From assembly GCA_022013395.1 (NCBI GenBank), contig JAKLQL010000458.1:1-14689 (forward strand): a stretch of DNA of 14,689 nucleotides. The letters run 5' to 3'. Of this stretch, positions 1-7,528 are shown in pieces (the first letter of the stretch is position 1; each line of letters starts with the position of its first letter). A program made the position numbers and the translations under genes. Under the pieces are notes generated by a model that saw only the letters and a program-made list of their open reading frames with translations, did no database searches and was not told where the DNA came from. Origin of the DNA: Acetobacterium sp. (GTDB lineage Bacteria > Bacillota > Clostridia > Eubacteriales > Eubacteriaceae).

Positions 1-2
1 TA

Positions 3-179
3 GTAAGGAGTCTTTCGTATCTGTCCCCAGCTAAATGGTTGGCCAACACCAGTTTTGCAATGATTTATGATCATAATTTTGCCTGGTTTTATCCCACCGT
101 GATGGGGCTGATTCTGGCAACCATGGTGGTTTTCATTATTTGCGCGAAAACATTCAGGAAAGAGGATTGCATATGCTAG
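3..179 (+). CDS. ABC-2 type transporter permease, C-terminal fragment (5' end outside window)
   Basis: This frame is open from the window edge and stops at TAG 177-179, so only the last 58 residues are visible. They run from an amphipathic segment (SLSYLSPAKWLANTSFAMIY) through one hydrophobic helix (GLILATMVVFIICA) to a short basic tail (KTFRKED). This resembles the end of ABC-2 family integral membrane permeases, where a re-entrant segment precedes a last membrane helix and a cytoplasmic tail. The gene overlaps the start of the next permease by 7 bp (ATGCTAG), which implies translational coupling and a heteromeric transporter of two ABC-2 subunits. The ATPase would be expected further upstream, outside the window. 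The family call rests on the short tail and on the neighbour; the substrate cannot be told. Confidence 0.6.
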   Translation, partial: VRSLSYLSPAKWLANTSFAMIYDHNFAWFYPTVMGLILATMVVFIICAKTFRKEDCIC

Positions 180-1162
180 CAGTATTTAAAAATAATTTTA
201 ACCGGCTCTGGGAAGAAAAAATGTATCTAGTGATTTCATTGATTTTAATGATCGCTGCGATATCGGCCGCCATTTTGTTGACGGCCCACATCGAAACAAA
301 GGGCAATCTCGCCCTGGTGGTCCCCAATCAGCAGGTGTTGTCGGAGCGCGAGTCGGCCGTGATGGCGAACCCTTATTTTAATGTGACCGTTTTGGAAACG
401 GCTCCGGAAACATCCGCACTGGTACAAAGTCGCTATGATGCCGTCGTTATGATTAACGCTGATGGAAAGGATGCGGTTACAACCATCAAAAACCCGGCCT
501 TTAAAACGATGCTGGAAACGGCGCTTGCCAATCCGACCAGTTTTGTCCCAGACAACCGTTCGATCAGGCAGACCGGTACCAATATTTTGGGCTTTATGAT
601 GATGTTTCTGCTGATGCAGGGGGTGCTTTATGCCCGGTTTTTCGCAGAGGACAAGGAACAGCATCTGATCCGGCGCATTGCCATGTCGCCACTTCCGTTT
701 AGCCGCTATCTTCTGGGGCATGGGCTATTCATCTTTTTAATCATCGCCGTGCCCAGCTTTCTGGTTTTGGGAGTGGCCGCTCTGATGGGGATTGATATTG
801 GTTTTTCATTGTCGGTTTATGCGGGGCTCATCGGCGTTCTGGCATTACTTGCCACGGCCTTTGCGCTGTTTCTGAATTCATTCTTTGAGGTGGCCGATAC
901 CGCCAATATGCTGGGTTCCGCGATCATCATCCTGACCTCCATTCTGGCGGTCTCTTTTTATTCACTGTCAAAGGAGGCCACCCTGTTTGATCACTTGCTG
1001 CACCTGCTGCCACAAAAGGACTTTATTAATTTCGTTAATGCGCTGGAAAAAGGCAGTCTCAGTCAGAGTAACTTCGCTCAATTGGTTTACGTACTCGCGA
1101 TATCGGCAGTCTTTCTGGCCATTGCCGTTGCCAACACCCGCAACGATTATCGTTACCATTAA
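173..1162 (+). CDS. ABC-2 type transporter permease
   Basis: This is a 329-residue membrane protein. One helix lies near the N-terminus (about residues 19-38). An extracytoplasmic region of roughly 95 residues follows, and then five hydrophobic segments (about 135-156, 182-205, 212-236, 245-266 and 301-320). That topology, together with the cytoplasmic loop KEQHLIRRIAMSPLPFSRYL after the second helix, is characteristic of ABC-2 exporter permeases of the YhgE/DrrB/NatB kind. I chose ATG 173 because AGGAAAGAGG lies 7 bases upstream. An in-frame TTG at 140 has no comparable site and would extend further into the upstream gene. The gene overlaps the preceding permease by 7 bp and the two should form one transporter. 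Candidate cargoes are drugs, peptides or lipid-linked molecules. A LuxR-type regulator follows in the same direction. Confidence 0.85.
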   Translation: MLAVFKNNFNRLWEEKMYLVISLILMIAAISAAILLTAHIETKGNLALVVPNQQVLSERESAVMANPYFNVTVLETAPETSALVQSRYDAVVMINADGKDAVTTIKNPAFKTMLETALANPTSFVPDNRSIRQTGTNILGFMMMFLLMQGVLYARFFAEDKEQHLIRRIAMSPLPFSRYLLGHGLFIFLIIAVPSFLVLGVAALMGIDIGFSLSVYAGLIGVLALLATAFALFLNSFFEVADTANMLGSAIIILTSILAVSFYSLSKEATLFDHLLHLLPQKDFINFVNALEKGSLSQSNFAQLVYVLAISAVFLAIAVANTRNDYRYH

Positions 1163-1220
1163 GCGACCGCCCTGACGCGGCCTTGACGGCGGGCTGAATA
1201 AAAAGTAAAATGAAAGAAAT

Positions 1221-1256
1221 TGACAAATTGTGTTCAAAGTACAAATAAGTACAAAG
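1221..1256 (+). promoter_or_regulatory. Possible activator-dependent promoter with direct repeats upstream of the LuxR gene
   Basis: A good -35 hexamer TTGACA lies at 1221-1226, but no recognisable -10 follows at 16-18 bp (the sequence there is AAATAA). Two direct repeats of AAGTACAAA start 10 bp apart (1238-1246 and 1248-1256), one helical turn. A strong -35, a poor -10 and helically phased repeats would suit an activator-dependent promoter, perhaps used by the LuxR protein on its own gene. No binding site for this family is established here, so the assignment is weak. Confidence 0.3.
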
Positions 1257-1307
1257 TGAAAAATATTTTTGCATTAGCAGGAAAATGACACCATGGAGGT
1301 GAACCCA

Positions 1308-3902
1308 TTGGATTATACCCAGCCCTTTTATTCAGTCAAACATAAAATGCCGGCACCGCGAAAAAACTATCTGATCCGAGCGCAGCTGTTTGGACAATTA
1401 GAACAGCTTTCCGATTACCGGGTGGCCATTATCAAAGCCGGCGCGGGCTGCGGAAAAACCACGCTGATGTCAAGCTTTGCCATTGAACGGGGAATTAAAA
1501 ACCTGAAGTGGATCACCCTGGATGAACATGCCAATCAGGCCTTTGTTTTCTGGAACTATCTGATTAATTCCCTCAGTGACTTGATGGATGAACAAATTGA
1601 CTGTCAGCATCTCCTTGACAGCAATATGCAGAAGGAAATGCTCTTTCAGATGATCCCATACTTTTTGAATCGCTTAAAAAATGACGAAGAAATTGTGCTG
1701 GTACTGGACGAGTTTCAAATTGTATCGGATCACTTTCTGGTATCGACGATTGACTATTTCATCGAAAATATGCCGGATCAGCTTCATCTGGTGCTGCTGA
1801 CCCGGGAAATGCCGCCCCTTTATCTTGGCCAGCTGGCGATAGAGAACAAGCTGTTGTTGATCGAAGAGGACGCTATCCGTCTCACCCCACCAGAAAGTCG
1901 GGACTTTCTGGTGAAGACGCTGCAGCTTAAAAAAGATGAAGCTGAAATTTCGGCAATGATTCAGTTGTCCGAAGGGTGGATTGGCGGCCTGCAATTACTG
2001 GCCATTTCTGAAAAACAGGGGAATCTTTCCGCCATGGGGAGCATGAAACTATCGGAGCGGGTTTTAAGTGATTATCTTACCAAAGAAATATTTGGTTATT
2101 TGTCCGAGGCTGAACAGCAGTTTTTGATTGAAACAGCAGTACTTCGTTATTTCAATCAAGATATCTGTGAATTGTATTTGCCGCAAACCCCGTTTATCCC
2201 GATGATGGAAGCCATCCTATTAAAAAACCTCTTTGTGATCAATATTGACGAAGCGGCCGGGATCTATCGTTATCACGCCATTCTGGCAGAATACCTGAAA
2301 AGCCTGTTTGAAAAACAGGCGCAGACGACAAAGTACGAACGCCATCAGTTGGCTGCAACCATTTATGAAAAAATCGGGGATCAGGAAGAATGTCTCCATC
2401 ATCTGTTTGAAATCAAAGCGTATGAACGGATCATGGATCTGATTTTAAAAATGCCGCAAACCGCGCTGACCTTTTCCTATCTGATGAAGGTACCGTTGGC
2501 AGAAATTGGCAAAAATCCGGATTTTGCCTATCAGTATTTTTTCTATTATTATGCCAGTGTCGATGAAACGGCCTGCAAAGAAATTTACACCTTTATTAAA
2601 ACAAATCTCAAAACCGAGCAGTCCTTTGAGGCGTTCCGGCGATCCAATCTCTTTTATAGTACCGATTGGGACTTTCGTACCTCTGAAATTCTGTCGCTGG
2701 AAGCGATTCAGAAGCTGCCGCTTAATCCGATTACGATTGCTTTTCTGTTGATTAAAGAAGCTTATTTTCTTTATGCCAATTCGCAGTTTCACCAGGCCAT
2801 TAACTACCTGGATGTGGCTGAAGCGGTTTATCAGAAAACCGGCAATGTCTATATCGGTTTTTTTGTGCGCACTGAAAAAGCGCAGATCTATGAAGACCTG
2901 GGGGAGTTAAACCGCTGCCGGGAGCTTTATCGGGAAGTTGAAAAAATGACCGGCCAGGTAAAATCCTTGTGCAGTTCTTATTATATTGGCATCGCCGGGG
3001 TTTATATCCGTCAGCTGGCTCTGGAGCAGGCCTTTGAAATGTTGGAAAACACCCGAAAAATAATCGATCACCAGTCGACCAGCATCTTTCGGGCTTATCA
3101 GTATACCCTGGCTGAATACTATTATATCACCGGGGAAGATGATAAAACAGAACAACTGCTAATGGCCGTCATCGGTCAGGAAGCCTTTGAAAACACTTTT
3201 TTTTCTGCCCGGTTATTGCGCTACCCCATCTATCGGGGGCAGCATCCAGAACTGGCCCGCAGGTTTGCCGGGATCTATGAAGCCTCGGATGACTTCGTTG
3301 ACAATATGGATTGTGAGTTGCTTTACATTAGTATTCAATTTGAACAGGGAAACCGGGAACTGGCTTTTCGGCTGGTCGAAGACCTGATCGCTAAAGCCCG
3401 AAAAATGCAGAACAAGCTAAAAATCGTCGAGGGCGATCTACTGAAATTGCGACTACTGCTGGCGACCAATGGTGATCCGCGGGTCATCCGTAATCTCTTT
3501 ATTGAAGCGGTCTCCTATGCAGCGGAAAATTGCATTGCCAATCCTTTTTGGTTTGAACGCAACGCGGTAGTAACGGTTTTTAAAGAAGGGAAGACAGCGT
3601 TTAAAAAAGAGCTGTCTGAAGAAGCGTTCAGTTTTATTACAAAGGTGCTGATAGCTGATCCTAAGTTTGGCCTTCAAGAAAAAATGGGCGATCCGGCTAA
3701 AAAGCTGATCAACGCATTGACCGAACGGGAAAAGGAGGTGCTGGATGAACTGGCCGCCGGCGGCACCAATCTCCAAATTGCCGAAAAACTCTGTGTGTCA
3801 CTGGCAACGGTTAAAACCCATATCAATAATATTTACAGTAAATTAGAGGTCAATAACCGGGTGGCGGCAGTCAATAAACTAAACAATGAATCACATTTTT
3901 GA
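1308..3902 (+). CDS. LuxR-family transcriptional regulator with MalT-like ATPase domain (LAL type)
   Basis: This large ATP-dependent transcriptional activator has 864 residues from the chosen start. The N-terminal STAND-type NTPase domain has a Walker A motif GAGCGKTT (about residues 45-52) and a Walker B strand EIVLVLDEF (about 128-136). A long helical middle region resembles the TPR-like sensor region of MalT. The C-terminus (about 804-858) is a LuxR/GerE helix-turn-helix: LTEREKEVLDELAAGGTN, then IAEKLCVSLATVKTHI. The order and length match the MalT/LAL family, whose members oligomerise on binding an inducer and ATP. I chose TTG 1308 because GGAGGTGA (1295-1302) lies directly before it at ideal spacing. 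An in-frame ATG at 1293 would add five residues but has a weaker site and would overlap the ribosome binding site. Its position after the two permease genes suggests it controls transport; the inducer is unknown. Confidence 0.9.
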   Translation: MDYTQPFYSVKHKMPAPRKNYLIRAQLFGQLEQLSDYRVAIIKAGAGCGKTTLMSSFAIERGIKNLKWITLDEHANQAFVFWNYLINSLSDLMDEQIDCQHLLDSNMQKEMLFQMIPYFLNRLKNDEEIVLVLDEFQIVSDHFLVSTIDYFIENMPDQLHLVLLTREMPPLYLGQLAIENKLLLIEEDAIRLTPPESRDFLVKTLQLKKDEAEISAMIQLSEGWIGGLQLLAISEKQGNLSAMGSMKLSERVLSDYLTKEIFGYLSEAEQQFLIETAVLRYFNQDICELYLPQTPFIPMMEAILLKNLFVINIDEAAGIYRYHAILAEYLKSLFEKQAQTTKYERHQLAATIYEKIGDQEECLHHLFEIKAYERIMDLILKMPQTALTFSYLMKVPLAEIGKNPDFAYQYFFYYYASVDETACKEIYTFIKTNLKTEQSFEAFRRSNLFYSTDWDFRTSEILSLEAIQKLPLNPITIAFLLIKEAYFLYANSQFHQAINYLDVAEAVYQKTGNVYIGFFVRTEKAQIYEDLGELNRCRELYREVEKMTGQVKSLCSSYYIGIAGVYIRQLALEQAFEMLENTRKIIDHQSTSIFRAYQYTLAEYYYITGEDDKTEQLLMAVIGQEAFENTFFSARLLRYPIYRGQHPELARRFAGIYEASDDFVDNMDCELLYISIQFEQGNRELAFRLVEDLIAKARKMQNKLKIVEGDLLKLRLLLATNGDPRVIRNLFIEAVSYAAENCIANPFWFERNAVVTVFKEGKTAFKKELSEEAFSFITKVLIADPKFGLQEKMGDPAKKLINALTEREKEVLDELAAGGTNLQIAEKLCVSLATVKTHINNIYSKLEVNNRVAAVNKLNNESHF

Positions 3903-3966
3903 ATTCATAAAACTCATAATTTTAAAATGTTTTAAAAATTCGGGTCGAGACTTATTTAAAGTATGG

Positions 3967-3984
3967 ATTGACTAAATAGTCATT
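3967..3984. promoter_or_regulatory. TetR operator, copy 1 (over the tetR -35 box)
   Basis: The sequence ATTGACTAAATAGTCATT contains perfect inverted arms TGACTA/TAGTCA around AA. It matches the 18-bp palindrome at 4632-4649 at 16 of 18 positions. Overlap with the -35 element indicates autorepression by the adjacent TetR protein. That this protein is the binder is inferred from proximity and from the repetition of the site. Confidence 0.75.
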
Positions 3985-3996
3985 TTGTTTTATAAT
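3968..3996 (+). promoter_or_regulatory. Sigma-A type promoter of the tetR gene
   Basis: The -35 box TTGACT (3968-3973) and the -10 box TATAAT (3991-3996) are separated by 17 bp, almost the consensus. Transcription would start near 4003, giving a leader of about 55 nt. The -35 box is embedded in the TetR operator palindrome, so binding there should block RNA polymerase and make the gene self-repressing. Confidence 0.85.
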
Positions 3997-4056
3997 CAAT
4001 GTTGTTAAGATTCAGAGATATCACGATACAGCAACAGATCGATCGGGAGGTAATGA

Positions 4057-4617
4057 TTGGATAAACGAGACAGAATATTACAAACAGCCTTAAAACTTTT
4101 TAATCAATACGGATTTGATAATACCCCGACGGCTCGGATTACGAAAGAAGCCGGCGTGGCCACTGGGACATTGTTCAACTATTTTAAAAGCAAAGAAGAA
4201 CTGATCAATGTGCTTTATTTGGCTTGCAAAGAATCCCTGACCCGACGCTTATCATTTGAACTGGAGTTGGAAACCACCTTTAGAAGCAAGCTAAAACGGA
4301 TTTATATTAATTACATTGGCTGGAGTCTTGATCACACCGAAGAATTTCTGTTTTTTCAGCAGTTCTGCAATGCTTCCTGTATTGGCGAAACGACCCGGAA
4401 AGAAGGGTTAAGCAAGTTCAATAATATTATGGATTTAATTTCTGAAGGAATTAAGCAGGAGATTATTAAAAATGTTAATCTCGATTACATGAGCAACCTG
4501 CTGATGGGCATTCTCAATGCAAATACCTATTATTTTATTGATAATCCCAATTTAGCGTCTGACGATGGCTTTTTAGAAACATCATTTAATTTTTTGTGGG
4601 ACAGTATTAAGAACTAA
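4057..4617 (+). CDS. TetR/AcrR-family transcriptional repressor
   Basis: This 186-residue protein is a normal size for the family. The N-terminal DNA-binding domain (about residues 5-50) carries the helix-turn-helix TARITKEAGVATGTLFNYF followed by KSKEELI, the characteristic TetR pattern. The C-terminal ligand-binding region shows no recognisable subfamily signature. Translation starts at TTG 4057, with GGGAGG at 4045-4050 ideally placed. An ATG at 4053 is out of frame and stops within three codons. The promoter overlaps one copy of an 18-bp palindrome. A perfect copy lies just after the stop codon and a diverged copy lies before the aldo/keto reductase. The layout suggests that the regulator represses itself and the reductase, and that a small organic ligand, possibly an aldehyde or a redox-active compound, relieves repression. 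The ligand is inference. Confidence 0.9.
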   Translation: MDKRDRILQTALKLFNQYGFDNTPTARITKEAGVATGTLFNYFKSKEELINVLYLACKESLTRRLSFELELETTFRSKLKRIYINYIGWSLDHTEEFLFFQQFCNASCIGETTRKEGLSKFNNIMDLISEGIKQEIIKNVNLDYMSNLLMGILNANTYYFIDNPNLASDDGFLETSFNFLWDSIKN

Positions 4618-4631
4618 TTTTTTTGCAGATG

Positions 4632-4649
4632 AATGACTAATTAGTCATT
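4632..4649. promoter_or_regulatory. TetR operator, copy 2 (perfect 18-bp palindrome)
   Basis: AATGACTAATTAGTCATT equals its own reverse complement over all 18 bases and matches operator copy 1 at 16 of 18 positions. It lies 14 bp after the tetR stop codon and about 110 bp before the reductase start. It is the best candidate for a high-affinity site controlling the reductase gene. Confidence 0.75.
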
Positions 4650-4704
4650 GTGGCAGATTTGTGTCAGCCAGGCAATTGGCTGTTAAATAAACGTCACAAC
4701 GATG

Positions 4705-4722
4705 AATGACGAGTTGTTCATC
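4705..4722. promoter_or_regulatory. Possible diverged third TetR operator
   Basis: AATGACGAGTTGTTCATC matches the perfect palindrome at 4632-4649 at 13 of 18 positions. It sits within the longer imperfect inverted repeat GATGAA/TTCATC (4701-4722). It lies 34 bp before the reductase start codon. A separate inverted repeat CAGCCA-N6-TGGCTG occupies 4665-4682 between copies 2 and 3. No convincing -35/-10 pair could be identified between the two genes. Confidence 0.4.
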
Positions 4723-4756
4723 GGCGATTATATGAATTGAAGAAGGAGCTACGAAT

Positions 4757-5920
4757 ATGAATTATCGGATTAATCCTAAAAATGGGGACAAGCTTTCAGC
4801 CCTGGGGTTTGGTTGCATGCGTTTTGCCAAAGACGAAAAAGAAGTTGAAAAACAAATTATTTATGCCATTGAAAATGGCGTTAATTATTTTGACACTGCC
4901 TATATTTATCCCAAGAGTGAAGCCATCTTAGGCCGGGTGCTAGCAAAAGGGTATCGTGACCGGGTGAAAATTGCCACCAAGATGCCCCCATATCTGGTGA
5001 AGAAGTATGAAGACCTGGATAAGCTTTTCAATGTCGAGCTGGAACGGCTGCAAACCGACCATATTGACTATTATTTTCTGCATATGCTGACGGATGTCAA
5101 CATCTGGACACGGCTCGTCAATTTAGGCATTCTGAAATGGATTGAAGAAAAAAAACAGGCCGGCCAGATTATCAATATCGGATTTTCCTACCATGGTGGT
5201 CGGGATGAATTTAAAAAACTGGTGGATGCCTATGACTGGGAATTCTGTATGATCCAATTTAATTTCCTGGACGAAAACAAACAAGCCGGCAAAGAAGGGC
5301 TGAAGTATGCCGCCGCCAAAGGGCTGCCGGTGATGATCATGGAACCCTTAAGAGGGGGGAAACTGGTTACCAGTCTGCCTAAGGAAGTCTATCAGGTCTG
5401 GGACAAGGCTTATGTCAAGCGCTCCCCGGCAGAGTGGGCCTTCCGATGGATCTGGAATCATCCGGAAGTCACGGTAGTGTTATCAGGCATGAATTCTCAG
5501 GCGATGGTTGAAGAAAACATTCGCGTCGCTTCCCAGGCCGAAGCCAATGCCTTTACTGCGGCCGATTTTGAACTGTTTGATCAGGTTACGAAAATACTAA
5601 ACGAGAAAATTAAAATTCCCTGTACCGGATGTAATTATTGTATGCCATGTCCCAAGGGCGTTGATATTCCCACCTGCTTTTCTACTTATAATGATCGGGA
5701 AATTGAAGGAAAAACGGCGGCGCTCAGCAAATACATTATGCAAACCAGTGTTAAAAGCCAGACCAGCAATGCGTCCTTCTGTTCAAAATGCGGTAAATGC
5801 GAAAGTCATTGCCCTCAGAATATCAAAATTCGTGACGAGTTGGCAACGGTTGCCAAAACCATGGAAGGCTTTTATTACAAGCCAACCCGGTTTTTGATTA
5901 AGCGGTTTATGAAATTATAA
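4757..5920 (+). CDS. Aldo/keto reductase with C-terminal 4Fe-4S ferredoxin-like domain
   Basis: This 387-residue cytoplasmic oxidoreductase has two parts. Residues 1-280 form the aldo/keto reductase TIM barrel: GFGCMRF near the start, the catalytic aspartate in NYFDTAYIYP (D46), the lysine in KIATKMP (K75) and the histidine in DYYFLHM (H109). Near the end of the barrel, VLSGMNSQAMVEENI matches the NADP-binding end of this family. Residues 289-352 hold two cysteine clusters, C289/C292/C295/C298 followed by P, and C342/C345/C348/C352 followed by P. These should bind two 4Fe-4S clusters. Such AKR-ferredoxin proteins are common in clostridia; they are predicted to link an electron carrier such as ferredoxin to carbonyl reduction, but substrates are mostly unknown. 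AAGGAG lies 8 bases before ATG 4757. TetR-type palindromes lie upstream. The stop overlaps the convergent DUF1667 gene by 6 bp. Confidence 0.93.
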   Translation: MNYRINPKNGDKLSALGFGCMRFAKDEKEVEKQIIYAIENGVNYFDTAYIYPKSEAILGRVLAKGYRDRVKIATKMPPYLVKKYEDLDKLFNVELERLQTDHIDYYFLHMLTDVNIWTRLVNLGILKWIEEKKQAGQIINIGFSYHGGRDEFKKLVDAYDWEFCMIQFNFLDENKQAGKEGLKYAAAKGLPVMIMEPLRGGKLVTSLPKEVYQVWDKAYVKRSPAEWAFRWIWNHPEVTVVLSGMNSQAMVEENIRVASQAEANAFTAADFELFDQVTKILNEKIKIPCTGCNYCMPCPKGVDIPTCFSTYNDREIEGKTAALSKYIMQTSVKSQTSNASFCSKCGKCESHCPQNIKIRDELATVAKTMEGFYYKPTRFLIKRFMKL

Positions 5921-6277
5921 ATTAGTGTTTTCCAAGGAGGTGGTTGCGATCATGTCGATACCAAGTCCCAGTACATCGGTGATCACGGGTGTGCCACAAC
6001 TAAGGGCTTCGGTTACCACCACCTGGTTGATCGCGGCCATCACATCAAAAATCCGTTCTTTGGGAATGGCTGTGGCACTCTGTACCGGTAGCACCGGCAT
6101 TTCAGGAAAGCTTGTCTTAACCGTGGTGCAAAGGGTGCGGGTCGGGTTGGTTGTCTCGGCAATGGCAAATTCCTGGCCCCGTTTGCATTTCTGGCCAGTA
6201 ACGATCATCACTGACTGATCATCAGTTACCGATAAGGCACAGCCATTGGGGCAAAGGATACAGATCAGCTCTTTCAT
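5915..6277 (-). CDS. DUF1667 domain protein, small cysteine-rich partner of the FAD oxidoreductases
   Basis: This 120-residue protein begins MKELICILCPNGC, giving cysteines at 6, 9 and 13, followed by C31 in GQKCKRG and C50. The spacing matches the DUF1667 family, which is predicted to bind a metal or Fe-S cluster through these cysteines. In Firmicutes the family is commonly encoded directly after a GlpA-like dehydrogenase and an FAD/NAD oxidoreductase, as here, so it is probably a small electron-transfer or assembly subunit of that complex. The biochemical role is not established. ATG 6277 follows the upstream stop codon with no gap, and its ribosome binding site GGAGG is formed by the last codons of that gene. 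The family-typical ending DVLGLGIDMIAT is present, so the protein is complete. Its 3' end overlaps the convergent aldo/keto reductase by 6 bp, with no terminator visible. Confidence 0.88.
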   Translation of the reverse strand: MKELICILCPNGCALSVTDDQSVMIVTGQKCKRGQEFAIAETTNPTRTLCTTVKTSFPEMPVLPVQSATAIPKERIFDVMAAINQVVVTEALSCGTPVITDVLGLGIDMIATTSLENTNL

Positions 6278-7528
6278 CTAACGCACCTCCATTTTAAAGG
6301 ATAGAATTGAGTTTGTCGTGAGGTTCAGAGGGGCAAAGTCGACTTCCAACCGTTCCATTTCCGGCGGGCGCAAATGGGAATAGTGTTTCCGTAAGACTTC
6401 CTGCTCATTAACGGTGATGATGACATCACAGTTTTCAAGAATCCGCTGACTGCGGAAATAGACAATGGTTTTCGTGTCGGTCTCGTTTAAATCCAGCCGT
6501 TGCGGCACCAGGTAAGCGAAGTTGGCATCCGCAGTCAGGGCAATTTCAGCGCGTTGTTTGCAGCTGAAGTTGGCCGCAGATGTGCCGGCCAGTTCGCCGC
6601 TTTCCGAAACATAATCCACCAGATCGTTGACATGAAGGGCGTTGCCGCAGGAAAAGACGCCGTCAACCGAGGTCATCAGGGCTCCATTGCAAAGGGGCCC
6701 CTTGGTTTTAGGATCCAGCTCAACCCCCAGGCTGACCGCCAATTCGTTTTCAGGAATCAGACCGACCGAAAGAATCAGGGCATCGCAGTCAATTTTTTGA
6801 CTGGTTCCGGCGATCGGCTGCATATTTTCATCCACCATACAGACTTCAACGGCGGTCAGCCGTTCTTCGCCGTAAACCCGGGTGACCGTTTGGGAAAGAT
6901 GCAGGGGAATATCAAAATCATGGAGACATTGATAAATATTGCGGGTCAGTCCTGAGGGGATCGGTTTGGCTTCGTAAACACCCAATACCGTGGCACCTTC
7001 TAAGGTCAAACGCCGGGCCATGATTAAGCCGATGTCGCCGCTGCCGAGGATCACGCATTTTTTAGCCGGCATCTGACCTAAAAGATTAATGTAATGCTGG
7101 GCTGTCCCGGCGGTAAAAATCCCGGCTGGTCGGGTGCCGTGGATGAAGACCTGCCGGGCCGTGCGTTCCCGGCAACCGGTGGCCAGCACCAACGCCTTGG
7201 CTGTTATCGTCAGCACTCCCGTTTCATTGACCGCCGTGAGGATAAAGCCTGCGGCGGTCTTTTTAATGCGGGTTACAAAGGTGGTGGTCAGGGCTTCAAT
7301 TCCGGCTTGTTTAAAACTCGTGATATCCCGGTCGGCATACTCCGGCCCGGTCAATTGCTCAGAAAAACGCACCAGCCCGAAGCCGTCATGAATGCACTGT
7401 TTAAGAATGCCGCCAAGCCGGGGCTCCCGTTCAATCAACAAGGTTCGGGCCCCAGCGCGATGGGCGGCCAAAGCGGCGGCAAGACCGGCCGGGCCGCCGC
7501 CGATCACAATCACATCTGTCTGTTTCAT
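6278..7528 (-). CDS. NAD(P)/FAD-dependent oxidoreductase, partner of the GlpA-type dehydrogenase
   Basis: This 416-residue flavoprotein has the two-dinucleotide-binding-domain fold. The FAD motif GGGPAG is at residues 10-15, followed by the ribose-binding acidic end of strand two (LIERE). The segment LGGILKQCIHDGFGL contains C45. LVLATGCRERTARQ (about 113-126) closes the FAD domain. The second Rossmann motif GSGDIG (about 162-167) should bind NAD(P)H, and the ATG-like segment VDGVFSCGN (about 288-296) binds the FAD again. There is no CxxxxC disulfide pair, so it is not a lipoamide-type reductase. Families of this kind accompany GlpA-like dehydrogenases and DUF1667 proteins and should pass electrons between the dehydrogenase and NAD(H). 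ATG 7528 is preceded by AAGGAG; an upstream open extension of 44 codons lacks support. The start overlaps the preceding stop (ATGA), so the two are translationally coupled. Confidence 0.9.
   Translation of the reverse strand: MKQTDVIVIGGGPAGLAAALAAHRAGARTLLIEREPRLGGILKQCIHDGFGLVRFSEQLTGPEYADRDITSFKQAGIEALTTTFVTRIKKTAAGFILTAVNETGVLTITAKALVLATGCRERTARQVFIHGTRPAGIFTAGTAQHYINLLGQMPAKKCVILGSGDIGLIMARRLTLEGATVLGVYEAKPIPSGLTRNIYQCLHDFDIPLHLSQTVTRVYGEERLTAVEVCMVDENMQPIAGTSQKIDCDALILSVGLIPENELAVSLGVELDPKTKGPLCNGALMTSVDGVFSCGNALHVNDLVDYVSESGELAGTSAANFSCKQRAEIALTADANFAYLVPQRLDLNETDTKTIVYFRSQRILENCDVIITVNEQEVLRKHYSHLRPPEMERLEVDFAPLNLTTNSILSFKMEVR

Noticed and set aside
245..721. 158-codon open frame on the - strand inside the ABC permease
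   Set aside because: It is antisense to a well-supported membrane protein, is rich in basic residues and histidine without motifs, and has no supporting ribosome binding site.
1167..1195. Hairpin CCGCC...GGCGG after the ABC permease
   Set aside because: The arms are short, the loop is long, and an A-rich tail rather than a T-run follows on the transcribed strand.
3919..3942. Terminator after the LuxR gene
   Set aside because: The inverted repeat there is made only of A and T around TTTTAAAA units, has no GC stem and no clean T-run after it, so it is not a convincing intrinsic terminator.
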